The notes under the pieces are model-generated. The model ran no database searches. It was given only the letters and a program-made list of their open reading frames with translations, and was not told the DNA's origin. The translations under genes were made by a program, and so were the position numbers. A DNA stretch of 64,000 nt from Craterostigma plantagineum (Eukaryota > Streptophyta > Magnoliopsida > Lamiales > Linderniaceae): the NCBI GenBank assembly GCA_027422505.1, contig JAPQWV010000496.1:124001-188000 (forward strand), written 5' to 3'. Positions 22,500-32,997 of the stretch are shown here, one piece after another. The number at the start of each line of letters is the position of its first letter. The stretch's first letter is position 1.

Positions 22500-24593
22500 T
22501 CACGAAAGATTCAACATGCCTAATTTTCCGACAAGAAACCGTTTTTCATCCATTGCCTTGGTGAAAATGTCAGCTAGTTGATACTTTGTGTTCACGAAAT
22601 ACATATCTATTGTGCCCTTTTCTACGTGATCTTTGATAAAGTGATATCTAATGTCTATGTGTTTCGTGCGTGAGTGGTGAACAAGATTGCACATTATAGC
22701 AATGGCACTTTGACTGTCACTATAAATGGGTATATTATTTAAATTGTACCCATAATTGCGAAGTTGAGTCCTCATCCACAGCAGTTGAGAGCAACAGCTG
22801 GTGACCGCGATGTATTCTGCCTCAACCGTCGATGTTGATATGCAATTCTGCTTCTTGGATGACCGCATACCAGCTTTTCGCCTAGAAATGGAGCGACACC
22901 GGATGTGCTTTTTCTATCCATTCGGCAACCTGCATAATCAGCGTCAGTGTAGCCGATTAGTTTGAAATTCGTACCTTTCGGATACCACAATCCGATAGTA
23001 GAAGCGCCCTTGAGGTAGCCCAAGATTCGCTTCACCGCGAGCATGTGAGATTCTTTGAGATCGGCTTGGAAACGGGCACACAAGCAAGTGGCAAACATGA
23101 TGTCCGACCGGCTTGAAGTGAGATAGAGAAGAGAACCTATGATGCTGTGATAAAGAGTGATGTCGACCGCTTTACTAGTGGGATCGGCATCCAACTTGCA
23201 GCTTGTTGCCATAGGAGTGCTGAGGGGCTTGCTCTGATCTTGATGGAATTTCTGCAGAATATCCTTGATATCGTTTGACTGGTGAAAATACCATCGTCGA
23301 GCTGCCTGTCTTGAAGTCCGAGAAAGAATTGCATCTCTCCCATATGGCTCATTTCGAATTTGCTCTTCATTAAATCTCCAAACTTCTTGCAAAGCCGATT
23401 AGTTTGAAATTCATACCTTTCGGATACCATAATCCGAGAGTAAGTGCCCTTGAGGTAGCACAGGATTCGCTTCACCGCGAGCATGTGAGATTCTTTGGGA
23501 TCGACTTTGAAACGGGCGCACAAACAATTGGCAAACATGATGTCCGGCCGGCTTGAAGTGAGATAGAGAAGATAACCTATGATGCTGCGATAGAGGGTTA
23601 TGTCGACCGCTTTACCAGTGGGATCGGCATTTAACTTGTAGCTTGTTGCCATAGGAGTGCTGAGGGGCTTGCTCTAATCTTGATGAAATTGCTTCATAAT
23701 ATCCTTGATATACTTTGTTCGACTGATGAAAATCCCATCGTCGAGCGCCTGACTTGAAGTCCGAGAAAGAATTGCATCTCTCCCATGGCTCATTCTTATT
23801 TGATCTTCATTAAATCTCCAAACTTCTTGCAAAGCCGTGGATTAGTTGACCCAAAGATGATGTCTTCGACATATACTTGGACGACCATCAAGTCTTTGTC
23901 TTGCCACTTGATGAAGAGTGTCGTATCGATCGTTCCTCGGATGAATCCAGACTTTACGAGGAATTCGCTCAAGACATCATACTAAGCACGTGGGGCTTGT
24001 TTGAGTCCGTGGAGAGCTTTGTCTAATCGATGGACGTGATCGGGGTGTTCTAGATCAACAAAGCCTTCTGGCTGAGTGACATAGCATCCTCTTTTAACAC
24101 GCCGTTAAGAAAGGCGGTCTTAACGTCCTATTCTTTGAAGTCTTTACGAGCCGCATAATCCAAGAAATAGGCTGATGGCCTCGATTCTAGCGATAGGAGC
24201 ATAGGCCTCGTCGTAGTCAATGCGTTCCTGTTGGTTCTAGCCTTTGGCAACCAATCGTGCTTTATTCCGGATCACTTATCCAACTTCATTCTTCTTGTTC
24301 TTAAAAACCCATTTCGTTCCGATGATGGTTTTCCCATGCGGACGGGGTACTAAAGTCCATGCTTGGAGACGTTCGAATTGATTAATTTCATCTTGCATAG
24401 CTATCACCCAATCCGTGTCCTTTAGTGCGTCTGCTACCTTTGTTGGTTCATTCTGGCTTAAAAAGCAACTGAATAAGCCTTTATGTTGTCTTGTCCTTAC
24501 TCCACTCAAAGGATCACCAATTATCTGATCAACTGGAAATGCTCGAGTCCACTTGCGCTCATGAGGCAAGGCCGAGCTAGAAGCATCAGCCAT
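22500..24593 (-). pseudogene. pol: Element A RT and RNase H, with internal tandem duplication
   Basis: From right: MADASSSALPHERKW linker, [16 protein letters not shown] and [15 protein letters not shown] of the RT N-terminus. The palm region is readable in fragments at 23835-24260. The later part (MSHMGEMQFFLGLQ, DITLYRSIIG, AVKRIL.YLKGT) occurs twice because of a 440-bp duplication. RNase H follows (TDADYAGCRMDRKSTSG; STVEAEYIA; HHSRTKHIDIRYHFIKDHVE; LADIFTKAMDEKRF) and ends at about 22500. Stops and frameshifts are spread throughout. Confidence 0.9.
22952..23836 (-). repeat. 440-bp tandem duplication within element A RT/RNase H
   Basis: The unit 22952-23393 is repeated at 23394-23836. Both copies encode the same stretch from FGDLMKSKFEMSHMGEM to YLKG. 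They have since diverged at a number of positions, and the duplication is absent from B and C. Confidence 0.88.
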
Positions 24594-25162
24594 TTATGGA
24601 GCAAGATCGCCAGTGATCTGTGGCTGTTCAACTAGTTGAGGTAATTCAGGTTCGGCACTTGATCTGAGCCACTCTGATGACATTTCCTCAACTTTCATGG
24701 TTGAATCTTCAGTATTCTGAGGCAATTCTGAATCGGGTGAGATGAGGACGTTTGAAGAACTCGGTATATCGGCTTCGTCGGGGGGAGATTCCACGACAGG
24801 TGTGGTAATGGTGTTCTTCAGCCGATATATTTGCTCAAAAAGTGAGTCCAAGTCTTCTTAGGCAAGTCCCAAAACTTCTTCTGACGATGCGTATTGGGTT
24901 CTTGCCGTTCGTTGTTGGTCTTGGGCCAACACACCAGTAAGCGCGGGTTCTGAACTGTCGTGGTCAGAGAAGATAACTGGTTAAGCACGGGTCCTGAACT
25001 GATATGAACAGGAGCCATATCTGCTACTTCTTGAAAAGTAACGTTGTAGCTTTCTTTGATTGTTCGGTTGGACTTGATGTATACTCGATACGCTTTTGAA
25101 GTTGAAGAATACCCGACGACAGTTGCTTGGAATGCTTTAGGGTCGAACTTAGCATGTTGGTC
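24594..25162 (-). pseudogene. pol: Element A integrase C-terminal region and linker, cut by element B
   Basis: Minus-strand coding reads HAKFDPKAFQATVVGYSSTS, AYRVYIKSNRTIKESYNVTF and a Ser/Pro/Glu-rich linker (SPPDEADIPSSSNV). It is homologous to 50770-51330 of element C. It is interrupted at 25162 by the 5' LTR of B. Confidence 0.88.
25158..25162. repeat. Target-site duplication of element B (left copy, TGGTC)
   Basis: Five bases before the B 5' LTR, paired with TGCTC at 40681-40685 after the 3' LTR (one mismatch). Joining the flanks with one copy restores the continuity of the element A integrase coding sequence. Confidence 0.85.
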
Positions 25163-25513
25163 TGTAGAATAGGATTTTAATTGTGCATTGATTTAATTAC
25201 CCGTCCTTGTAATTAGGGGCTTGATGTATAGTTGTCCTTAGTTTAGGACTTAATTTGTAATTTATACCAAGCTTGTTTGGTATAAATAGATGTACAAACA
25301 TTGAGCTAATAGAGAAGATTTAAGAAATTGATCCGAAAGGCTAGCAATTCAATTTCTAGAGAGAGAAACAGCAAATATCTTCTCTCACTACTCAAAATTC
25401 TCTCTCGAGCTCTCCAACAAGGTTTTCGATCGAAATCTCAGTCTCCACAATTCTTATCGATTCCTTTAGAATTCATGCCTAGGATCATAGAGTTGATAAA
25501 TTAGGACCTAACA
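25163..25513 (+). repeat. Element B 5' LTR (351 bp)
   Basis: TGTAGAATAGG to GACCTAACA, followed after two bases by the primer-binding site. It contains TATAAATA at 25281-25288. Confidence 0.93.
25260..25288 (+). promoter_or_regulatory. TATA box within a perfect 11-bp inverted repeat, element B LTR
   Basis: ATTTATACCAA (25260-25270), six bases, then TTGGTATAAAT (25277-25287). The same palindrome is at 15491-15518 (A), 40432-40459 (B 3' LTR) and 45819-45846 (C), with at most one mismatch. It presents a TATA sequence on both strands. Confidence 0.75.
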
Positions 25514-25515
25514 AT

Positions 25516-25527
25516 TGGTATCAGAGC
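25516..25527 (+). other. Element B primer-binding site (tRNA-iMet)
   Basis: TGGTATCAGAGC, the standard complement of the 3' end of plant initiator tRNA-Met, two bases after the LTR. Confidence 0.95.
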
Positions 25528-26569
25528 TGATTCGTTCTGCTTTGAATCAAAATTGTTAGAATTCGGATCGAAAATTTTATTCTGAAACTGTTCCGTACGA
25601 AGAACAGGTTTGGCACAAAAATTGATTTCCGATCTGGTTTGCTTACTTCCGTGTTGTATTGGCTTGAATTTGATGTTTCTGTGTTTATTGTAGTGATATA
25701 CAGTGAGTGCGATTAGATTCGTAGCTGTTTGAACTTCATTTTAGCAGGTTGGATTAATCTGAGAAGTTATTGTTCATGCGAAGAACAGTTTGACGTTCTG
25801 ATTAAGAAGTTACTGTTCATGCGAAGAACTGTTCGTGCGTATTCATCATCTGATTACGAGCAATTTCCTGCAATTTCATCGTCTAATTCATCGTTTTTTG
25901 CTTAAATCTGTGTTAACTGTATTCTGCGAATTTTGCGACAATTTCAATTTTCTCGCAAGGTCCTTCGATCAAATTAATTTCTCGATCGAAAAACTCTGAG
26001 CGAAATTATTTTTTTTTTATCAGAATACTAAGTGAGACCTAAAGTCGCCTCTATCAAGAATGAATTTGGTAGAAAAATTTCTCGAGCATTACTTAGCGAA
26101 AAACATTTTCGACAAAGACAAATTTTGACTTTGCGTGCGCAAAACTTACCGTCGAAAAACTTCTTCAGTCAGACTATTCAGTTTGACTAAGCGAAAATCA
26201 TTTGCGTCCGAGAACTTTTCCAGTCAACGAATTTATGTTGATCTAGCGAGAAACTTATTAAACAATACTGTTTCTCCGCGCTCGAAATAAATTCGCGATC
26301 CAAATTTTTTACCGACCAAAAGATTTTGAGCAAGTTTTCTCGCTCGCAAAATTTTTCGCTGACGTACTTTCTCGCATGAGAACAGTAACAGTGACAATTT
26401 TTCTCGACGAATTAATTTTTGATCGAACTTTAAAGATTGAGTCCAAAATTATTCTCGAAACTAATCTAGAATCAAACGCTACTAACTAATCTGCTACTTG
26501 TGAAGCACATCACATCAGTTCAAGACATCAAAACAACAAACGAAGATCCTACATCAACTCGGAGAAGAA
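25528..26569 (+). other. Element B 5' untranslated leader
   Basis: A 1 kb non-coding leader before the gag ATG. It is AT-rich, with many TTCTCGATCGAAAA-like words resembling those in the spacer before ORF3. No ORF of note. Confidence 0.7.
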
Positions 26570-29500
26570 ATGGAAGCCTATTCTCTAGGAAATGATAATC
26601 GTCCTCCGATTCTCAAGAGAGGCGATCATACAGTTTGGAGAAGCCGATTTCTAAATTTCATAGAGCTAAAGGAACAGGCAGAAGACCTTCTCTCATCAAT
26701 TGAGGAAGGTCCAGCTCAATTCTGGGTAAATGTTCCCGGTGACAACACTGCAAACCCTCCAATTCCTGCCTCTAGGCGACTGAAAGAGCCTAGGGAATAT
26801 ACTGCGGAGGAAAGAGTGAGAGCAAAACCTGAACTAATAGCCAAGAACACTCTTATGCAAGGAATCCCAAATGATATCTATCGACAGATCGATAGTATTC
26901 CAACTGCTAAGGGAATGTGGATGAGCTGCACAAGATGATGCAACAAACAGAAGTCGGTATCAAGGCCAAGAAGGCTAATATTCTCACAGCCTATGATTTA
27001 TTCAGAGCTAAACCGGAGGAGTGCTTACATGATCTCTACCAGAGTTATCTCACCCTCTTAAATGAGATGAGGAAAATCGAAATCACTAAGACAAACATGG
27101 AAACCAACATCATTTGTTTCTTCTCTGCCCTCAGAATGGAAAAAGATATCCACTCAGATCAAACAGAATAAAGACCTTGAGGAGCTGGATATCCATGACA
27201 TGTTTGACAATCTCGCACAGCACGAGGAAGACATAAGCGAGATTCAGAAGGAGCAGAAGGGAAAACTTATCGACGACTCAGTTGCCCTAGTCTCGGACAA
27301 GAGGAGCTCAAAATTGCGAAAAGAAAAGATCGTTAAGCCTCCTACCCCCTCAGAATTTGAAGTCGAATCAGATTCAGACATGAAGCCTAACATGAAAATG
27401 TTGGGAAAGCAGTTGCCGCTATTTGGGAAAATGATGAACAAATAGTACTTCAAAAAGAAATCCTCATCATCAGCCAATCGACTTAGGACCTCAAGCACGA
27501 AGAACAAAGAACGTGCACCTGAGACTTCTGAAGTCAAGACTATCAAAGAACCGACCAAATACTTTAACTGCGGAAAACCTGGTCATTATGCCAGAGAATG
27601 CACTCTCCCGAAGAAGAGAGACGCTAATTACTACTCCAGGAAGCTTCAACTTACAAAACAAAAGGAAGCTGGAGTAGCTCTAATGGCTGAACAAGGCCAC
27701 TGGCTCGAGGACACCTAGCTCAGAGGGAGAGAATCTAGCCCTAATGGCCCGCCTAGACAAACATTCTGACGCCGAAACCTCAAACACGACGGACGAGGAC
27801 CAAGCATCCGAATCTTCACATGAGGTAGTCTCTCCTTCCACATTATTAACCATGTTAGAATCGTATCAATTAGCATACACTAACATGCAACCTGAGCAGA
27901 AAAGCGTAAAGGAAGTAGTGAAGAAACTAGCTAAGACTCGGGAGAAAATAATTAGTCTTGAATCAGAACTTAGAAGCTCAAATGACAAAATAGAAGAACA
28001 AACTGAGAGCTTAAGACTTAGTGAGACTAGCAACCTTCAAATTAAGGATCCTCCAAAAGAGACACATGATTTAAAAGTTAAGGAATTAGAAGACAGGCTA
28101 GAAAATAACTATAATTGCTTGATTAGAAATCTCAATGAGAAAGCTAATCTCAATTGTAGATTAACAGAAGCAACTTCCAAGATCACTCATCTAGAAGCCG
28201 AATTAGATAAATCTTATACTAAGGTTTATGAACTTGTGAAGGACCTAGATGCATGTCAAGCCGCCAAATTAACGGTGAAAAATAACTTTGCTCTCTTAGG
28301 AGATGAGCGTAAGAAGCTATATATTAAAATCAAGAAATTAGAAGATCTTTTTGTGAAAAGGGCACATACTGATCAAACTATATTTTTGAATCAGCCCAAG
28401 GACTTAGAATTCTATGACTATACGTATGGCTTGGGCTATGAGAACCCACACATAACCTGAAGAAAGTTAACTGCAAACAACTTTATGATATCTTGTACAT
28501 GGGTCTCGGACTAACATCTCTCATGAACTTTACCAACTCAAAAGTAACATTTGAGGAAGAAGAAGCCAAGAGACATGCCAATACAATGGCTGAAATACCA
28601 TTTTCATACATCGAACTGAATCAGCGCGACAAAACTTGGGTACCTCCCAAGGGCTGGAGCCTTGAAACTGTTAATTTTCTTGAAGATTATTCTAAAAATG
28701 AGGAAGTCCAAATTCATCATTCTGAAAATTCTCTCTACATCCCTCTCTATAGTTTAGAAAATAGAGGAACTACGAGTTGCCTTAGATAAAGAAAGAGAGA
28801 ATTTTGAAGCTGAAAAGACAAAATTCCAAAAAAGGGATGGAAAATCTCAAAGCTTCCTCCATCTCAAAAGCCATTTCTCACGCATCTCCTCCAAAAGAAA
28901 ATCATTCTGAAAAGCGTGACGAAAGAAAAAGCGCCTTCAAAAGATAAGAAAATTAAAAATTATCAGAAAGGTCTAAATCTAATTCTGCTTTGCTTACGTC
29001 CACAGGGAGCATAAAGCCAGCACTAGAGACGAAGGCGAGAGTGTCTAGTCTAAAAATAGAGAAGGAGCCCGTAGATTTGACTGCTAATAAGAATTTATCT
29101 CCTTCTGTAAAAATAAAAGACACTCGTAGAAATAAAAGAGCCGTTTCTACTCTAAAAATAATTGCTTCTACTTGCTCTTTAAAGCCTACCACATTTAGAA
29201 GCACTAATTTCGAAACAGGCTCTACTTCAGCAATAAAGGACATTCATTCTAAGAAAAACGCTTCTAGGATGACCCGTAAGAAACAAGATCCAACCATAAA
29301 GAAAGCATATGGCGCTATACATGCTTGTTCTCACCTAAGGTATCCCGTTAAGATTGAATGCCCCAAGTACCTTAGGAGACTATCCAATGAAAAGATCTTT
29401 CCCACGCTCAAGTCTACTAAAGCATTTGTCCGTGCTGAAATTAATCTTCATTGTCAGGTGCAACCCAAATGGGTTCCTAACTCTCCGCCTAAAAGGACGA

Positions 29501-29654
29501 AAGTCGTAAAGGCCAAGTCGTTTGAAAAAGGCAAACCCAAATCAACTTCTTTGAAGATGACTTGGGTAACCAAATCTACGACTAACAACAAATTAGGAAC
29601 CAAATCTGAACCAACACCTAAACCTGCTAATCTGCGAGGACCCATTTATAAGTG
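26570..29654 (+). pseudogene. gag: Element B gag, frameshifted
   Basis: Starts at ATG 26570 (MEAYSLGNDNRPPILKRGDH), the same start as in C. N-terminal capsid-like part (TVWRSRFLNFIELK, RQIDSIPTAKGMW), then MQQTEVGIKAKKANILTAY. The zinc knuckle near 27555-27600 reads YFNCGKPGHYARECTLPKK: the first Cys of CX2CX4HX4C is Tyr. A long C-terminal extension follows: coiled-coil-like (about 27840-28360, many Lys/Glu heptads), then a basic Lys/Ser/Thr/Pro-rich tail to GPIYKWVPN. At least six frameshifts. Long gag with a coiled-coil extension is normal for SIRE-type elements. Confidence 0.87.
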
Positions 29655-29950
29655 GGTACCTAATTGTTTTTGCAGATCCATCATGTGTGGTACCTCGACT
29701 CTGGTTCCTCCACACAAATGACGGGAATACAAGAGCTGCTGAGCAACTACAAAGACCGACCGAATGGAAAAGTCATATTCGGAAACAACGACCCAGCCCC
29801 CATACTGGGAGTTGGGGACATCATTCTGGAAAATATGATGATAAAGGATGTCTTTTACGTCGATGGTCTCCGCCATAACTGTTCAGCATAGGCCAATTCT
29901 GCAACAAAGGATTTCAGGTGGTCTTTCTTGCTGACAGGTGCAGAATATTG
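29655..29950 (+). pseudogene. pol: Element B protease
   Basis: WYLDSGSSTQMTG with the DSG active site, then FGNNDPAPILGVGDI. In element C the corresponding motif is LDSGCSTHMTG. The frame is lost near 29885 (RHN.CSA, where C reads RHNLFSIGQF). Confidence 0.9.
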
Positions 29951-31160
29951 GACAGTCATGACAAAGAAGTCCTCCAAGGCTTTCGGAAATCAAATCTTTA
30001 CACGATAAACCTGCGTCCCTGCGGTCTTCGATAGCTGTTTGTCTTATTTCTCAGACTGTAATTCAGAGGAATAGCTTATGGCATCAACATATGTCTCATC
30101 TCAATATGAAAGCTCTTCAACGACTATCAACGAAAAGGTTGGTTCACGGTCTACCAACTATTATCTTACAAAAAAAGCATCAGTGTTCAGCATGTCAGCT
30201 AGGAAAAATGAAGCGAGCATCTGATCATGTAAAACTAGTTGCCTCCACTTCACGTCCTTTGGAATTGCTACATATGGATCTCTGTGGACCTATGCAGACA
30301 CAGAGTATTAGTGGGCGGAAGTACGTACTAATTATCGTTGATGATTACTCCCACTACACATGGACGAAGTTCCTCCGAACTAAAGATGAGAAAGGGGACT
30401 TGATAGTTAATTTCGTGAACACTACTCTGAATTTGCAGCAACAATCCATCAAAGTCATCCGAACGGACAACGGCATTGAGTTCAAGAACAAGTATCTCAG
30501 TGAATTTTATCAGCAACTTCGCATTAATCGGCAATTCTCAGCCCCTAAGACCCCTCAACAGAACGGGGTTGTTGAAAGGAAGAACAGGACTCTAGTGGAG
30601 GCCGCCCGTACAATGCTGATCCATTCCGGCCTTCCACACTTCCTTTGGCTGAAGCAGTAAATACCGCCTGTTTCACTCAGAACAGGACGGTGGTTCACAA
30701 GCGCTTTGATAAGACTCCGTCCGAAATAATAACAAGCGAGTACCCAATATCTCATTCTTCAAGGTCTTCGGGTGCAAGTGCTTTGTGGTGAACGACAGAT
30801 AGCAACGTGCTAAGTTCGACCCTAAAGCATTCGAAGCCACATTCGTTGGGTATTCATCAACGTCAAAAGCATACCGAGTTTACATCAAGTCCAACCGATC
30901 AATCAAAGAAAGCTACAACTCACTTTCCATGAAGTGGTAGAAATGGCTCATGCACACCTCAGTTCAGGAACCGTGCCAAACCCGATGGCTTCTGAATACG
31001 ACAGTTCAGAACCTGTATACACTGGTGTGTTGGCACAAAACCAACAAAAGATGGCAACAACTCCAGATTCAACGTCTGAAGAAGCACGGAAACTTACGTT
31101 GGAAGATTTGGACTCTCTCTTTGGCCAGAAACCATTATTGCAACTCCTTTAGTTGAGCCC
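29951..31160 (+). pseudogene. pol: Element B integrase
   Basis: GAG-pre-integrase zinc region (LWHQHMSHLN, CSACQLGKMKRAS), then the core with catalytic Asp in LELLHMDLCGPM, Asp in VIRTDNGIEF and Glu in QQNGVVERKNRTLVEA: a complete DDE set. Frameshifts at about 30655 and 30730 separate the C-terminal part (SEYDSSEPVYTGVLA). It also contains a short internal loss around 30910-30930 compared with C. Confidence 0.9.
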
Positions 31161-32997
31161 CCACTCGACGAGGCCAATGTACCGAGCTCTTCAATGTCCC
31201 TACCTCACCCGATTCAGAATTACCACAGATCAATGACGAACCTACAACAGTCAATGAGGAAGTTTCATCAGAATCACTCAATCCAAGTGCAGAATCTAAC
31301 TTACCTCAATCGAATGAACAATCTGAAATCATTGGAAGTCTCAGTCCACAAATGATCGATGCGTCTAGCTCTGCACTACCTCATGAGCGAAAGTGGACTC
31401 GAACAAATTCGGTTGATCAGATTGTTTGTGATCCTTCGCGTGGAGTACGGACACGTCATCAACACAGTCTATTCAGCTACTTCTTAAGTCAAAATGAGCC
31501 AACTAAGGTAGCAGATGCATTAAAAGACCCGGATTGGGTAATAGCAATGCAAGATGAAATCAACCAATTTGAGCGTCTCCGCATGGGAAAACAATCATCG
31601 GAACGAAACGGGGATTTAAGAACAAAAAGAATGAAGATGGCAAAGTGATTAGGAATAAAGCTAGATTGGTTATGAAGGGCTATGACCAACAGGAAGGAAT
31701 TGACTACGACGAGACATATGCTCCTGTTGCCCGAATCGAAGCCATTCTTCTCTTCCTGGCTTACGCGGCTCATAAAGACTTCAAGGTCAACCAAATGGAT
31801 GTTAAGACCACCTTTCTTAATGGCGTGTTAAAAGAGGAAGTCTACGTCGCTCAGCCAGAAGGCTTCGTTGATCAAGAACATCCCGATCACGTCTATCGCT
31901 TGGACAAAGCTCTCTACGGACTGAAACAAGATCCACGTGCTTGGTATGACGTCTTGAGTGATTTCCTCGTAAAATCTTGATTTATTCGAGGAACGATCGA
32001 CACGACCCTCTTCATAAAATGGCAAGACAACGATTTGGTGGTCGTCCAAGTTTATGTAGACGACATCATCTTCAGATGAACAAATCCACGGCTATGCAAG
32101 AGATTAGGAGAATTGATGAAGAGCAAATTTGAAATGAGCCACATGGGAGAGATGCAGTTCTTCTTAGGACTTCAAGTCAGGCAGCTCTATGATGGGATAT
32201 TCATCAGTCAGACTAAATACATCCAGGACATCTTGAAGAAATTCCATCAAGATCAGAACAAGCCTATAAGCACTCTTATGTCCACAAGCTACAAGTTGGA
32301 TGCCGATCCCACAGGAAAAGCGGTAGACATTACATTATATCGCAGCATCATCGGCTCTCTTCTTTATCTCACCTCGAGCCTGCCGTACATCATGTTTGCC
32401 ACATGTCTATGTGCCCGTTTCCAAGCCGACCCCAAAGAATCTCACATGCACGCGGTCAAGCGAATTCTTCGCTATCTAAAGGGCACCCCGAATTTAGGTT
32501 TATGGTATCCTAAAGGCACAAATTTCAAATTGATTGGCTACACTGACGCTGACTATGCAGGTTGCCGAATGGACAGGAGAAGCACATCCGGTGGCGCTCA
32601 ATTTCTCGGTGAAAAGCTAGTCTGCTGGTCCTCGAAGAAACAGAACTGCCTTTCGATATCGACGGCCAAGGCATAATACGTCGCGACTGCCAGCTGTTGC
32701 TCGCAAATGCTATGGATGCGGACTCAGCTTCGCGATTATGGGTACAATCTAAATAATATACCCATTTATAGCGATAGCCAAAGTGCCGTTGCGATTACAC
32801 GTAATCCTGTTCACCACTCACGCACAAAACACATAGACATACAATATCACTTCATCAAAGATCACGTAGAAAAAGGCACGATTGACATGTATTTTGTGAA
32901 TACAGAATATCAACTAGCCGACATTTTCAGCAAGGCATTGGATGAAAAACGGTTCCAATTCCTTGTCGGAAAATTAGGCATGTTGAACCTTCCATGA
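31161..32997 (+). pseudogene. pol: Element B reverse transcriptase and RNase H
   Basis: ASSSALPHERKWTR linker, [18 protein letters not shown], then a deletion of the VWTLVPRP stretch, [54 protein letters not shown] and the YVDD catalytic box at about 32054-32065. A TGA follows near 32076. RNase H: TDADYAGCRMDRRSTSGGAQ, an in-frame TAA at about 32674 (STAKA*), then HHSRTKHIDIQYHFIKDHVE to LGMLNLP and the stop at 32995-32997. Confidence 0.92.

Larger units (their letters stand above)
15275..25162 (-). mobile_element. SIRE-like copia element A, 3' portion (3' LTR to integrase)
   Basis: Read right to left: end of integrase, RT, RNase H, a 3.6 kb non-coding spacer, ORF3, polypurine tract and 3' LTR. 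It continues across element B at 40686-42602 and 45448-45722: the integrase coding sequence broken at 25162 resumes exactly at 40681-40685 once B and one copy of its 5-bp target duplication are removed. Integrase before RT is the Ty1/copia order. All coding parts are frameshifted and one RT region is tandemly duplicated. Confidence 0.9.

Noticed and set aside
25516..25527. A tRNA-Met gene fragment
   Set aside because: The match is the 12-base primer-binding site next to an LTR, with no tRNA body.
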